Below the pieces are notes generated by a model. It did no database searches. It had not been told where the DNA came from and saw only the letters and a list, made by a program, of their open reading frames with translations. 64,000 nt of DNA, from contig NW_019091625.1 in the NCBI RefSeq assembly GCF_001949145.1, positions 163,186 through 227,185 on the forward strand, in the 5' to 3' direction. The stretch's first letter is position 1. Each line of letters begins with the position of its first letter. This DNA comes from Acanthaster planci (Eukaryota; Echinodermata; Asteroidea; Valvatida; Acanthasteridae). The position numbers were made by a program, and so were the translations under genes. Shown in pieces: positions 33,806-44,900 of this stretch.

Positions 33806-36800
33806 ATAACAGGATCATTGGATTACAAAGCAAGGCTTGCAGAGGGCAATGTCTTTTTTATTGAAATACACAAGTATGCTTACTTACAATTTAGTGATGC
33901 AACTGCAGATACTAGTATCGTGCAGTGTCATAACTTGGGTAAGGTTTTCAGGGGGCCCAATTGGGGGAGGGGCCTCATCATTCTGTTGAGGGCACAGGCC
34001 TCGATCCCCCATGCATGGCATGCACCCCCCTATTGAATGGAAAACATATAACAAGACCTTGCCAATGTTGCAAATCAGGTGCACCTATAAATATTTGGAA
34101 CATGTAACTGAAACATGCAAAACTTCTGGCAAGTTCAGGTCAGTTATCCAGCACAAACGAATCAAAAGGAACAAAAGTGGTTTTTATAGGTGGTAGCACC
34201 AGTCCAAGCAGACTGGAATGTTGTGTGAGCCAGGGGGCACTTTCAACCTTAATGAATGGGCTAGTTTCACTAAGAAGAACAAAAGAAAAACACTGCATAT
34301 TGAAAGATGCAGTAAGTTCTGGCTAAACTCAATATATTATATGTGTCATAATTATCAGTATCTGTGTGGCCTGTCAAACTTTTACTGGCTAGTAAAATTG
34401 GTTTTTATGTATCAAATACACAAGTGGGGCATACTGTCTCTAATACATATGTTTAAAACTACAAGACTAGGATCTCTGAGGGAAAATAAAAAGATCGATC
34501 TCTCTCTGTCATTCTGAATCACCATCTTGGGATGGCATCGGTGTCAGCATTCTACCTTTCATTAAATTCCCCTTGACATTGAGGATGCACCTCCCCCCTC
34601 ACACTTCCCATGACAGGCACTGACCCAGCCACCTCTGGGGAAGTCCAAGAGATCTTTTAATTTGTCTCCAGGGGTCCCATCCAGGGAGTGAATGTATCAA
34701 CCTGACCCGGGCTGACCCAGCTGATACTCTCTCTCCACTTCAAGCACTGTGCCAAAGGCACCAGGGAACTTCCCCCCTCCAATCTTCACGTAAATTTATC
34801 TAAATTGAAGTTTTTGGAAGCATGAACTTTTGTCTCTTGCATCAGCTTCAGATTTTAAGTTTTGTGAATCTTGTCCCCAAAGATGGCACCCTCTAGATTC
34901 ACCATTGCATTCTTTTCAGAAAGATCATATTGTGTAACAGTCATGCCAAGGTTGGAAGGTGTTTCGTTTATTTCCAGCAGTGAAAGTTTGAAAAAGATTA
35001 TGAAGTTGTAGGTGAGGCAGCAGCCTGAGGGGAAGCGGGGATTTGGAAAATGGCATTGTTGATGTTTACAAACATTGGTTGCTGTGATGTTAAGTCATGC
35101 GTAACATGGTGGGAACATGAAAATGGGATGAGTCACTCTTCAAGGAAGATATTCAAACCGGTTGCCAAGTCTTGAAAGTGCAGTTTTTTGGAATGTCTTT
35201 CCCTGCAGTATTTGGTCTCACTGTTTGCAGGTATACATGCATGAAAAACCTGTGGGCATTGAATTTCATTCCATTTCTTGCAAGTTTTTATCAGTCTACG
35301 TATGATACTATCAAGTAGTCTAGACTTTCATTCTGGTCATTTCAGAGAAAATTGAATTTTGAACTACATGAGGCAGTGTGCGATGTTCCTGGATGCGCGC
35401 GCCTGGTTGTATGCTTTCTGTTTAGGATCAGAGTTAAAGATCTTAGTTCTTGGTCAGTATTTCACAAGAGCTTAGCATTGTATTACCATGCTGAGAAGCT
35501 TAGTCTGTGGTCACTGGCCTGTTGACAAGTGAAAGAGTGGACCTGTTCTCGGTCTTTTCCCAATGAATACTAGCTGAAATAAAAGAAAGGGGCATGCTTG
35601 TGCTGTTGTAGTTTTCCAGTCTTTTTTGAGGAAGGATGTCTGGGGCCTTGACTCTAGAGAGCGAGGCATTGGAGGATTAATCCGAAGGGGAGATGTGTGC
35701 TCATGTATCTCTCAGCCTCTGACCACTCTGAGGTGGTGCATAGCGGAGCCCCATGGCAAGCAAAATGAAGGCTTCCATGATGGTCACACGTTGATGACAT
35801 CATGGCCACAAAATGGAGTCAGGATTTCAGATGTCGCAATGCAGCCAAATCTTCTTGCAGACACACAGATTAACCTCGTAAAAATTTCTCCCTTGTAAAA
35901 AGTTGTTTTCACTCTAAGCTGTCTATTAGACTGGCACCTAGAGTTTGCACGAACACTTTTTTTTTAGTATCCAGAGAGCCTTGATTGGCAGGTTATGTGT
36001 CGCACATTAACAAAACACGTCGCGTGCTTGCAAATTTATGTAAGGAGAGTGTGCTTGTGTCCTTACATTAGTGTTGTGTCCACATACAGTACTTCATGGC
36101 ATCCTGAAGTGCTTTGTGGACAGTGTTGCCTGCAGTGATGTGCAACTTGGAGGATTTGGCAGATGGTGCATATTAACAGCTTTTCGCATCACTGCCAAAT
36201 GTCAGACAGCAGAATTGACACAAATTTATTGTCTCCTCTTGGTACCCACGTTGCACACATTCAAGCATGTGTCATCATTCCAATGCCCTTATATATACAT
36301 GTTTATTTTAAAATTGCTATATATCCCATTGTGATATATACATTAGGCTTACATGCACCGGTACAGTGATTTAAAAAACCTGTATTTGTGCATTCCTACA
36401 GTGTAGATTATTGTATTTTATTGATCATTATAGCCTAAGAAAGTGTCGGAAAGTGAGCCTGGTGCCTAATGAAAACCTAGACTGGAATTCAGAATTATTG
36501 TACTGTCTAGATGCCGCACATTTCCCATTCATTCAGAAATCCAGCAAATCTCATAAAAGACCTAGATGTTTTTTTTTCTTTGAAAAGTTCTCCCTAAAGG
36601 TTGTGTGCCTGGAAAAACTGGCTTACTGCCAGGCTACATGTGTAAAAGGCCATTTGAGCCATTGCACATCACAAGTGGTCATATTTGCTGTCTGCTATGA
36701 ATCTATCACCTACATGTACCAAAGAATGTCTCTAACTAACGGTAACTCTACCGTAGCTGTCGAATTAAACTAAAGGAAAGCCACGCTCATGCTGTGATTC

Positions 36801-38258
36801 CACCGGCATCAGCTGCCATGGTTATCAAATCAAACGAACATAATCTGTAACCCTAGTGAGCTTTTGACACCTGAAGAAATTGCTTTTTTCCCCCGCTACC
36901 TGTACATTGCCTGTCTCATTCAGTCCTGTGTCCTGAGTGTGGCTGGGAAATGTCCTTGAATTTGCGAGTTTTCTGCCAATTATTTCAGATCTGCACATCT
37001 TTTATCCTGTTGGAGGGCTTCAGCCCTGACATTTGCTGGATTTACTTTAGGGCTCAGTGTTGGAGCTGAGTCACTCCAGTCTGACGTATTCGTCATAATC
37101 GTGTCTCATATTCTCCAGGGCAGTCATTCCCAGTCCCGGTCACTCCACTTCAATCAGGTTTGGGCTCTTAATTTTCCTGCAGAAGACATGGTCGAGGGCC
37201 TCTGCGGATGTGCCGTATTCAAATCCAGCTTTTGATTTCTTACAGAGTGATTTCCTTGAGGCATACCCAGAAGATATTTTAAAATTCAGATAACTATCTT
37301 GGAATGGAAAAGGGCCAATCATCTCACACAGATGTTGTCCCATCACGTGGTTGGAGAGTTTGTACTGTGCACAGTGTGATCAAGCATGCAAATGGTACAT
37401 TTTGTTCTTGTTTTTCTCCCTGACTTCCATCTTGCATGGTTGTTTCACTCTGCAGTAAGAACATTCACGCAAAAAACTTTCCCCGCAGGGCATTGCCCCT
37501 TGCAAGCAGAACTCTCTTTGTTTGGAGTTTAAGTTAGAAATTATCCATTGTTCATTGGCTCATTGTTCAGTGTTCATTTTTCACAAGCCACTCGTCATGT
37601 ACAAATACACGGTGGACACACAGAGAATGACATTACAGTCGGACGCTGTTCCTTTTCAGATTAATATTTGTCCACACAAAAGAGAAAAAGGGATGTGGCT
37701 CTGAAGTCAGGAATATAAGCAAACAACCAGTTTTCATTTCCAAATAGCAATACGCGTGGTGAATCCCAGTGTTTTAATTTAATCGAAGTAATATTTAAAA
37801 TAAATTTATTTGGTGCACACGACGGGTCCTGTGATCATTAAGCTTGATTGCAGGGCTATGCAATGCACTGAGCAGATTTGCAAAGTAGCAACGAACATTA
37901 TTGTATGCACTCTTTCCATTTTTTTTTCAGTAAAGTGTGCTGAGCCAGGTGATTCCATCTGCTTCACACCCGTCCGACCAGTTCAGGCCTCAAAAACAGT
38001 GGAAAGAATAGTGAATTTCATGACGTCAAACCATCGCTGTAGCCACGGTGTTTACCCTACCGTAAATGAGCTTGCTTCCTTCTCAAGTTCGCTTAACGTG
38101 CGTGCCAAGGAATTCTTTCTGTTAGGATTTTATTCCAGTTTTTTTTCTGCAAGGAGTTAAAGTTGCCAGCATCATCTTTACAGTTCAGTTGGTCCTTTTT
38201 ACTTGTAACTTTTGCATTTCTAAGCTGGCAGCATATACATGTAGAGGGAAAAAGACAC
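33806..38258. other. Long non-coding stretch
   Basis: No convincing exon. One segment with an acceptor-like site is noted separately at 37164-37292. A perfect CRE (38021-38028) and TACATGTA palindromes (near 36713 and 38235) are present. Confidence 0.45.
37164..37292 (+). other. Weak terminal-exon candidate
   Basis: The sequence ctcttaattttcctgcag is a good 3' splice site. It is followed in one frame by about 35 protein-like codons (beginning KTWSRASADVPYSNPAFDF) to a TAA. No donor follows, so it could only be a last coding exon. No family is recognised and no polyadenylation signal was found close by. Listed so that it is not lost; chance is likely. End coordinates are approximate. Confidence 0.12.
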
Positions 38259-38261
38259 TAA

Positions 38262-38379
38262 GGCTGCATCCGAATCTCTTGTCTAGAGCTAGGTCTAGGT
38301 CTTCGCTCCATTGAAAATGCGTGGAGAAGCGTAGACGATAGACCTAGCCGTAGCTCTGAAGCCCGTTTCGGATACAGCC
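38262..38379. mobile_element. Short Harbinger/PIF-like MITE, 118 bp, hairpin-forming
   Basis: The left end is GGCTGCATCCGAATC and the inverted right end is GGCTGTATCCGAAAC (13 of 15 identical). Both are flanked by TAA (38259-38261 and 38380-38382). The inner part is also near-palindromic ('agagctaggtctaggtcttc' against 'gacctagccgtagctctgaag'), so the whole unit can fold into one stem. The 3-bp TAA duplication suggests PIF/Harbinger. Confidence 0.75.
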
Positions 38380-39011
38380 TAAGCGGTGCAAGAAACTTTG
38401 CAACATAGGTGCGATCAGTACCGCTCAACTTCATCCATGACTGCCTCGGTAGTGACAGCCATTTGGAAGATGGACAAGATGTTAATGGCTCCTGGGTAAG
38501 AGCTCTCCAGCCAGTCAGAAGAGTGATTGTTGTGAAGGACTGAGAAGCCATGCAGTGTCAGTTCAACAAGCTTTCTTTATGTCTCGTTTCCTATCAGTAG
38601 TTTGACTCTCGGCCATTCAGGGAATTCAGTGTCCCTGTAACAACAAAAACATCAATCGGTCTTTCCCAGCATTTTCCTCTTTTTTTTTTCTTCTTTTGCC
38701 CACTCATGAGGCTTTCGAGATGTTCCTTGTTTCAGGAGGTGAGAGAAAGAGAGAAACAACAAGCTTGTCCAGTTTATGAAAGATTTTTTGCACAAACTTT
38801 TAATCATTAGTTACTCCTGCTGTGTGCACTCACCGGTTTATTGTGCATTCAGCTTGTTTTAAGAACTGGAGCTGGAAGCCTCAGTCACATATTGATCTCT
38901 GACTCACTGAGTAATCTGAAGATGAATTTTTATCTCCATTTTTTCAGTTGTTCTTTTACTAATCTGTTCAGTCCGTATTTTGCATTGTACCTTTGCCTTT
39001 CATGACTTACT

Positions 39012-39142
39012 GTGAGCAAGTTTGAGTGTAACCCTTTGTTAACCACTGGTTAATTTTTTGTGGTAACCTGCGCACAAAATGTGTACCAGGTACTAGGCGA
39101 AACTGACCAGTGGTTGACAAATGGTCGCTGCCCAAACTTGCC
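39012..39142. repeat. Imperfect fold-back repeat, about 64-nt arms
   Basis: The left arm contains GCAAGTTTGAGTG, TTTGTTAACCACTGGT and GTAACCTGCGCACA. The right arm is its approximate reverse complement, with TGTGTACCAGGTAC, ACCAGTGGTTGACAAA and CCCAAACTTGC. The centre is near 39077 with only a few unpaired bases. Arms match at roughly seven positions in ten by eye. It may be a decayed MITE; no target duplication was found. Confidence 0.6.
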
Positions 39143-40141
39143 CAGCCGTTATATGGTTCTGTTGTCCACATTGCTGATTGGTCAGTGTCCTCAAGTTGCT
39201 GACTTACAGAATGCCACTGGGTTCTTTGTCCATGAGCAGTGCACATTGCTATAGTTGTTTGTCCTCAGAGAGAAGCAAACATGGCAAGCTTCATGTAGTT
39301 CTAGATCCTTCAAGTGTGGCATGGCTTCAAATCCCAAGATAATTGCCCAGGGACACTGTTGAATGTATTAAGCAGCGATCCAAGAGGAGTAAATCGGAAA
39401 TCTAAGGTCATAATTAGTTCCACTTATTTCTTTCCCTATCTATTGGGGCTTGCTAGTTTCCTACCTTTTTCTAGCAAGTGTTGGTGTTCTGTCTTATCCC
39501 TCCTATGCTAAGATGCATTCTCGACACAGTTGTCATATCAGTCAAGATCAGTCAAATTTTCCATATGTGTCCGTATACTGGGGGAAATCAATTGGAAGGC
39601 ATTTTTGACTGTTTTTGACGGTTAAAACAGAAGGAGGGTTAATGTTTGTAATCTAAATTCTGAGCTGTCATCACAGACAAAGGAAGTGAAGCTTATAAAC
39701 AGGATCATCAAGCTCTTATGTAAAAAGGTTAACGTAGTTAATTTCTGACCTTCACTCCATTGTGAGGTATAGGCTTGGCTAACTTTTCCCAGTGGAGTCG
39801 GTGTTCTCTCTGGCTAATGCACAGTTCCGCCACAACTGCACGTGTACATCCACGTGGGTAACTCTGCTTTCCTTACTAGTGATGTCACACAGGCCCTCTG
39901 ATATCACGCACTACCCCCCTCCCCTCGGGATGCGAGACATTAAACGGGTCTCGGTCTGGGGTGCTTTTGAAGCTTTCCCCACACCCCTTTACACAGCTAC
40001 CTCATTTCCTGAGCAGACGCTGCTGTATGTTTTTTCCGCTCACTCTGGTGCAAGGAAAGCCTTGTCGTGTTTTTTTCGTTGTGCGAAGAGAGTGGAGGAA
40101 TTTGGAGCGGTCCAAGTTGTCGTTTAGGCCGGTCACCCAGG
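39143..40141. other. Flank upstream of the candidate exon
   Basis: From about 39880 the sequence becomes GC-richer with CpG-containing stretches, ahead of the candidate exon. No TATA box or other core promoter element could be supported. Confidence 0.4.
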
Positions 40142-40327
40142 ATGCCTTCCGAGTGGTCACGTCGGGCCTTTCGCCGCCACACGCGGCACACATGGTCATC
40201 AAACAGTCACCACCACAGGCACCACCGTCACCGTCCATCCAAAGATGTCACAAAGGAAAATGGCCTGACCAACGGAGACTATCACGATGACAGGAGCCCG
40301 GGGACAACTTATGTCCCCATTCCAGAG
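40142..40327 (+). CDS. Candidate upstream exon of PDE3
   Basis: From an ATG with A at -3 (40142) the frame runs 62 codons to a good donor (GAG then GTATAT at 40328). The product is basic, Arg/His-rich (RRAFRRHTRH, then HHHRHHRHR) and then acidic/polar (KENGLTNGDYHDD, SPGTTYVPIPE). The donor leaves phase 0 and the first confident PDE3 exon (59675) begins in phase 0, so PIPE would join VCNSVVDMAV. In mammalian PDE3A the residues just before the equivalent of VVDMAVMQEAHG are also basic and Ser-rich, but I see no clear alignment. The frame is open leftward to 40067, so it could be an internal exon with an acceptor near 40090 or 40116-40140, or an alternative first exon starting at the ATG. The implied intron is about 19 kb. 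Confidence 0.4.
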
Positions 40328-41684
40328 GTATATGGCCAGTAACATATCAGTGCTAGGTTATTCAGTCCTGTTTTTTTGAGCTGGTTTCTTTTTTTTTTTG
40401 TTGGCTACCATGATTTAAATTTGCCGTCCATTTACAAAATTGTGTTTTAGACAGAGAGCTTTTTGTGGGCATCTTTGGGACACTCTTAATCATATTTTGG
40501 ACACCCCATATTGTGTTGCAGGTGTACATGTACAGTATGCATGTGTACGACTTGAACAGTAACAGCAACATGGGTGCCCAGATTTTCAATTCAAGATGTC
40601 ATTGTACAGCTGTTGTCTGAATGTTGGCCATAACTCTGGTCAGAAATTGATAGCAGAACCTGACTTACAAATGGCTGCTTGATTCAAATGAATACATGAA
40701 AGGTTTCACTTGCCACTGAAGTCATAGTGAAAAATGTGCACATTTTAAATGGAGAAAGTAGGTAAATGTACACGTGTGTACATGATAAGAAGGAAACGGC
40801 TTGTGTTGCAGTAGCTTTTACACAATTACAACGTTGATTTCTGTGCTTTCCTGTGCTAAGGTGTTTGTTTATGCAGACTATATTCTGTTGTAGGTACATG
40901 TACCGTACCTAAAGGGTGCCTTTATATATTTGTAGCAATTGAGACGTTTTCTTTTACATTTACTTGCTTTTACCTTCTGCTAAAAATTGCATTTATTGAT
41001 GCGAATTCATAAATACCTGTGATATATAGTTTGTCTATTCCTAATTTGTCGAAATGCGTCACGTGACCATGTATTGACGTTTGATAATGCCCGTAAGAAG
41101 TGACAGTGCCCGCTGCGTAAATCGCAAGGTGGCACATAGGAGGCAGTTCAATTGGGTTTGATTGGTCAGGAGTCTGTGTGCATGTGACATGCCACATGCA
41201 TGCCAAGTTCATTGAAGGGAATTCTAGTGGACAGTTTTCAAAAGGAATATACCATAAAATGGATGGGGGTGTTCAGAAATATGAAAGTAAGGCTTTAGAA
41301 TAAAGTTGTTGGAAATCTATCATATGTTGACTTCTGTTGACTCTCTGAATAAAAAGGTATTTATTAATGGGAATATATATGTGTTTGGCCAGTCTGAAAC
41401 TAACATTTAAGACTTTGCTCAGGATAACAAACACTGATAATGCCCTCACCTGCGACTCGGGCATTAGTCGCGTCCATCCTCCTGAGTGGTCTTGAACACA
41501 CATTTAAGACAACCAAGCACATACTTATTCCCTTAGTAAAGCCTGTACTGAGCCAAGAGGCTTATTCTACCGATGTTCATCTCCGTTTTAGCTTTGTTTT
41601 GTTTATCCCCTTTTCTGTTTTTCATTTTTTATGAATGATCTGAGAATACTCCACATCGTCCGGATAGGATATTTGTCCATCACT
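40328..41684. other. Non-coding, possible PDE3 intron
   Basis: TACATGTA palindromes near 40506 and 40891. No elements are recognised. Confidence 0.4.
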
Positions 41685-41947
41685 GATTTTTTTCCCCAGC
41701 TAATGCCAGTTATTTATGTAAACTTGGATGGAAAGAGGCTTTGGGGAGGAGTAAAGTGTCTTGCCTAAGAACACAGATTTTTTTCCCCAGCTAATGCCAG
41801 TTATTTATGTAAACTTGGATGGAAAGAGGCTTTGGGGAGGAGTAAAGTGTCTTGCCCAAGAACACAGTACATTTACATGTTAATAAAGTCAATAGCTGCC
41901 TTTGAACCCCCGACCTGCTGATCACGAATCCTAACCACTGTGTTACA
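41685..41947 (-). repeat. tRNA-derived SINE, minus strand, with internal 91-bp duplication
   Basis: On the minus strand the head reads GTAACACAGTGGTTAGGATT (A box) and CAGGTCGGGGGTTCAAAGGC (B box). It is followed by a body containing 'ttgggcaagacactttactcc', related to the SINE at 8905. The body is present twice in tandem: units begin at 41685 and 41776 (GATTTTTTTCCCCAGCTAAT) and are nearly identical over 91 bp. The duplication is much younger than the SINE, since the units differ at about one position by eye. Confidence 0.8.
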
Positions 41948-44900
41948 TACACATTACGTACATGTACAGTGTTGCTGGGAAAGATCTCCCTTAAAAAAAG
42001 AGAGCATGAAAGAGAAGAAAAAGGCTATCAGAGCCAAGAGGCAAACAGGAAATTTGCCATTAGTTTTAAATGTAGAGTGCTTAGTTACAGGATGTCACGG
42101 GAATAATGACCATTTGTGACTCCTGTGCATCATCAGGAAACAGTGGTCCCTGTTACGTTATCTTACCATTGTTTTTCCCCATGAATGTGAGATTTTTAAT
42201 GTATTTCTTGTCTGTTTCCACTTTATTGGTGGGTCTAATGGCTTACAGGTCTGATTGCATGTACAGTAATGTTTCCTAGATTTTCAGGTTTCCCAAATTT
42301 TTCAAACATTTTTTTTTTTTCACCTAGGTTTTCTGAGTTACTCCTCATAGTTTTCTCTTTTTTTTACTTTTTCCTTCAAAACACTATTGTCATTTTTTGG
42401 AAGTGTGGACTTGGCAAATTCCAGATTGTAGTTGAGTGTGGCACATGTACATGCATGAATTAGTCTTTAAAATGCTGAATCAGCTCTCTTTATCAGGCTG
42501 ATCTTCATTGACGCACGGGACCTTCCCTGTCACGATCCATCTACTATTCAATCGGTCCCACTTGGATGGGACAGCATTCAAAGTGTTTCCACGGCAACCG
42601 ATTGATTTTTGCTCTTGCCCCAGCCCATCGCCTCCCAGTGCCTACTTCATGGCAGTGCACCAACCAATTACTCTCCCCGCAGTGTTTAATTGAGATCCAC
42701 TCCAGTGGATCTCTTTGCTAACGAGTGACCCCAGTTTGGGGGCTTTCAGTCATTGCTAACCGGTGTTTGGTTGTTATTTCCCTGGCTCCCTTAACCAAAT
42801 GAGTCAGTTTCAATCTGATTAGACCGGTTGGACAGTGATCATTGAACTGTTATAACCAGCTTACATAGAGAGATGTCTTTTCAGATATACTTGAGGGGGC
42901 AGAAGGCTAACTACTGCCCCAATCTCTCTCCACTTAATGTAGATAAACACTACAAGTAACAAACACTTACAGATCATGAGATGGCGTAATTTTCTTGTTA
43001 ATTTTCACTGCAGCCAACCATCGGCCACAGTAATGAAGCGAACATGAATGAAATTGGTGTGGCTTTGAGAATTAGTTTTTTTTTCAAGCAGAATCTCACA
43101 AAATATTTGTGGGTATCAGACATGCAGTTTTTTGCCATCCAAATCACTGAGATCTGAATCAGGCTCTAGAACACGATGCATTGAATACATGTTGGACTGT
43201 GGAAATTTTGTTGAGGCTCAAATCAACACTTTTGAGTTCCAGTTCTCAGAACCTGCATGCGTTAAGTGAAGTATGATAACACTCTGTCGAGAGCATGTGT
43301 TAATAGCAGTGTACAGACAAAATGGCAGTCTTCGGCGTCATTGCCTTTCAACAATTTGTGACAGTGTCTGAGCACCGTATGGAGTAGGATTGGTTGGACT
43401 TTACAGGTCTTGAAGTCCTCAAAGTACATGCAAAGCGTGAGATATCACAAAATATCAGAACTTCATTTTCAGGGAAAATACAGCCACTTGATTAATGATC
43501 ATGTTCAGCACTGATACTTCTTAGCTTTCTTGTCTGACAAAGAATTTGACAGACCACTCCAAGTTGGTGGGCATCTCCGAATCAAGATGTAAAACCTGTC
43601 AGTTGCTCGGAATGTCTCGCCTCCGAGCGAGGAAGCGCGTGCCTCGTTCAACCCTTCACTCTGTCGCAGTGAAGCACCATTCCTTGCGGCACTGCTGTCT
43701 GTTTTAGAGGCTTTCCCCGTCATGCCGGAGGTAAACCAGCAGGAAGGGTTTAGTTAATCCCTTTTTTTTTTACCCGCAGTTGTCCTGCCGGCAGATGTTT
43801 TTCCGGCACGACAAGTGTCTGTGAGGCAATGCTGGTTTTGTTTTTCTTTGTAGAGTTGTAAGGGATAGTTCGGGAGGTGGAGGTTGAAGTTGCCATGATC
43901 CAAGAATCCGTGCTTAGTTTATTGGAGACTGCACGCCAGTTCATTCAGACTGACTGACTAATGACCGTGGCAAAGTGTCAAAACAAAATACAATGATGGT
44001 TGACATAAGAACAGAGATGCTCTTTAACCAGGTCACTGGGAAATTCCTCCGGCCCCCTCAGTAACAGGGAAGGATGTGAAGCCGTTTCTTCTTACAGTGA
44101 AGTCTGAAATTAACCCATATTTCCTCTTTAATTCTAACATATTTTAGCTGCTGATGGCAGATATTGCCCAAGTGCATGTATGGAATACATTTGCATAGGA
44201 CATCCAGGTTGTTATCTAGTGTGTCTCGATGACCCATTTTATTCGTTGCAGGATCTTAACCGATTTTTTATTTCACATGCACATTTGCGCATACATCATT
44301 GATGTCCTATCAATGACAATACCCTGTCACATTTTCTTCTTCAAGTGCAGTGAAATATAGCCCTATCTCATACTCAGCAATCCCATGGGCCCTGCACATG
44401 ATCCAGCAACAGCTTCTTTATGTGGTCAATACCAGTGACCGACATTTGTATTTGGCATGATCTAGTGTTAGCTCCCAGACGTTTGTGATTTTTTTTAAGG
44501 GGTGGTAGTCACTCTTTGTTGTTTTTTCTTGCCCAAAATTGTTTATTCGTGCATAAAACAGTTAGCGCTTTACACCCTTTGATAACTGTGTATAATGATC
44601 AACTTTGTAATGTATTCAACTCTGTGAATTGTGTTTGTCTGCAGAGTTGTGATTCCCTAGGACTTGTGTTCAATTCTTGCCCAGACCATCGTCAGATAGC
44701 ACTGTCATCCTGTAAATTAAGGTCCCTGTTTGTTGAAGTTTTCTTGAGTACATGTTCAGATATATTCACACTTAACAAATGTCTAATATCCTGTCCAGGC
44801 TAAAGTTTCCTAATTTCTCCTTGCATTTCATGCATGTTGCAGTGTCTCCTTTCTTTAAAGTTTACTTACAAATCCTTTGTTAAATATTAAACTTGCTACA

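Noticed and set aside
37081-37163. Upstream extension of the exon-like frame at 37164
   Set aside because: Open for about 20 codons from a stop but without a start or splice support, so not added.
38258-38551. A 97-codon minus-strand frame
   Set aside because: Its downstream half is the Harbinger-type MITE.
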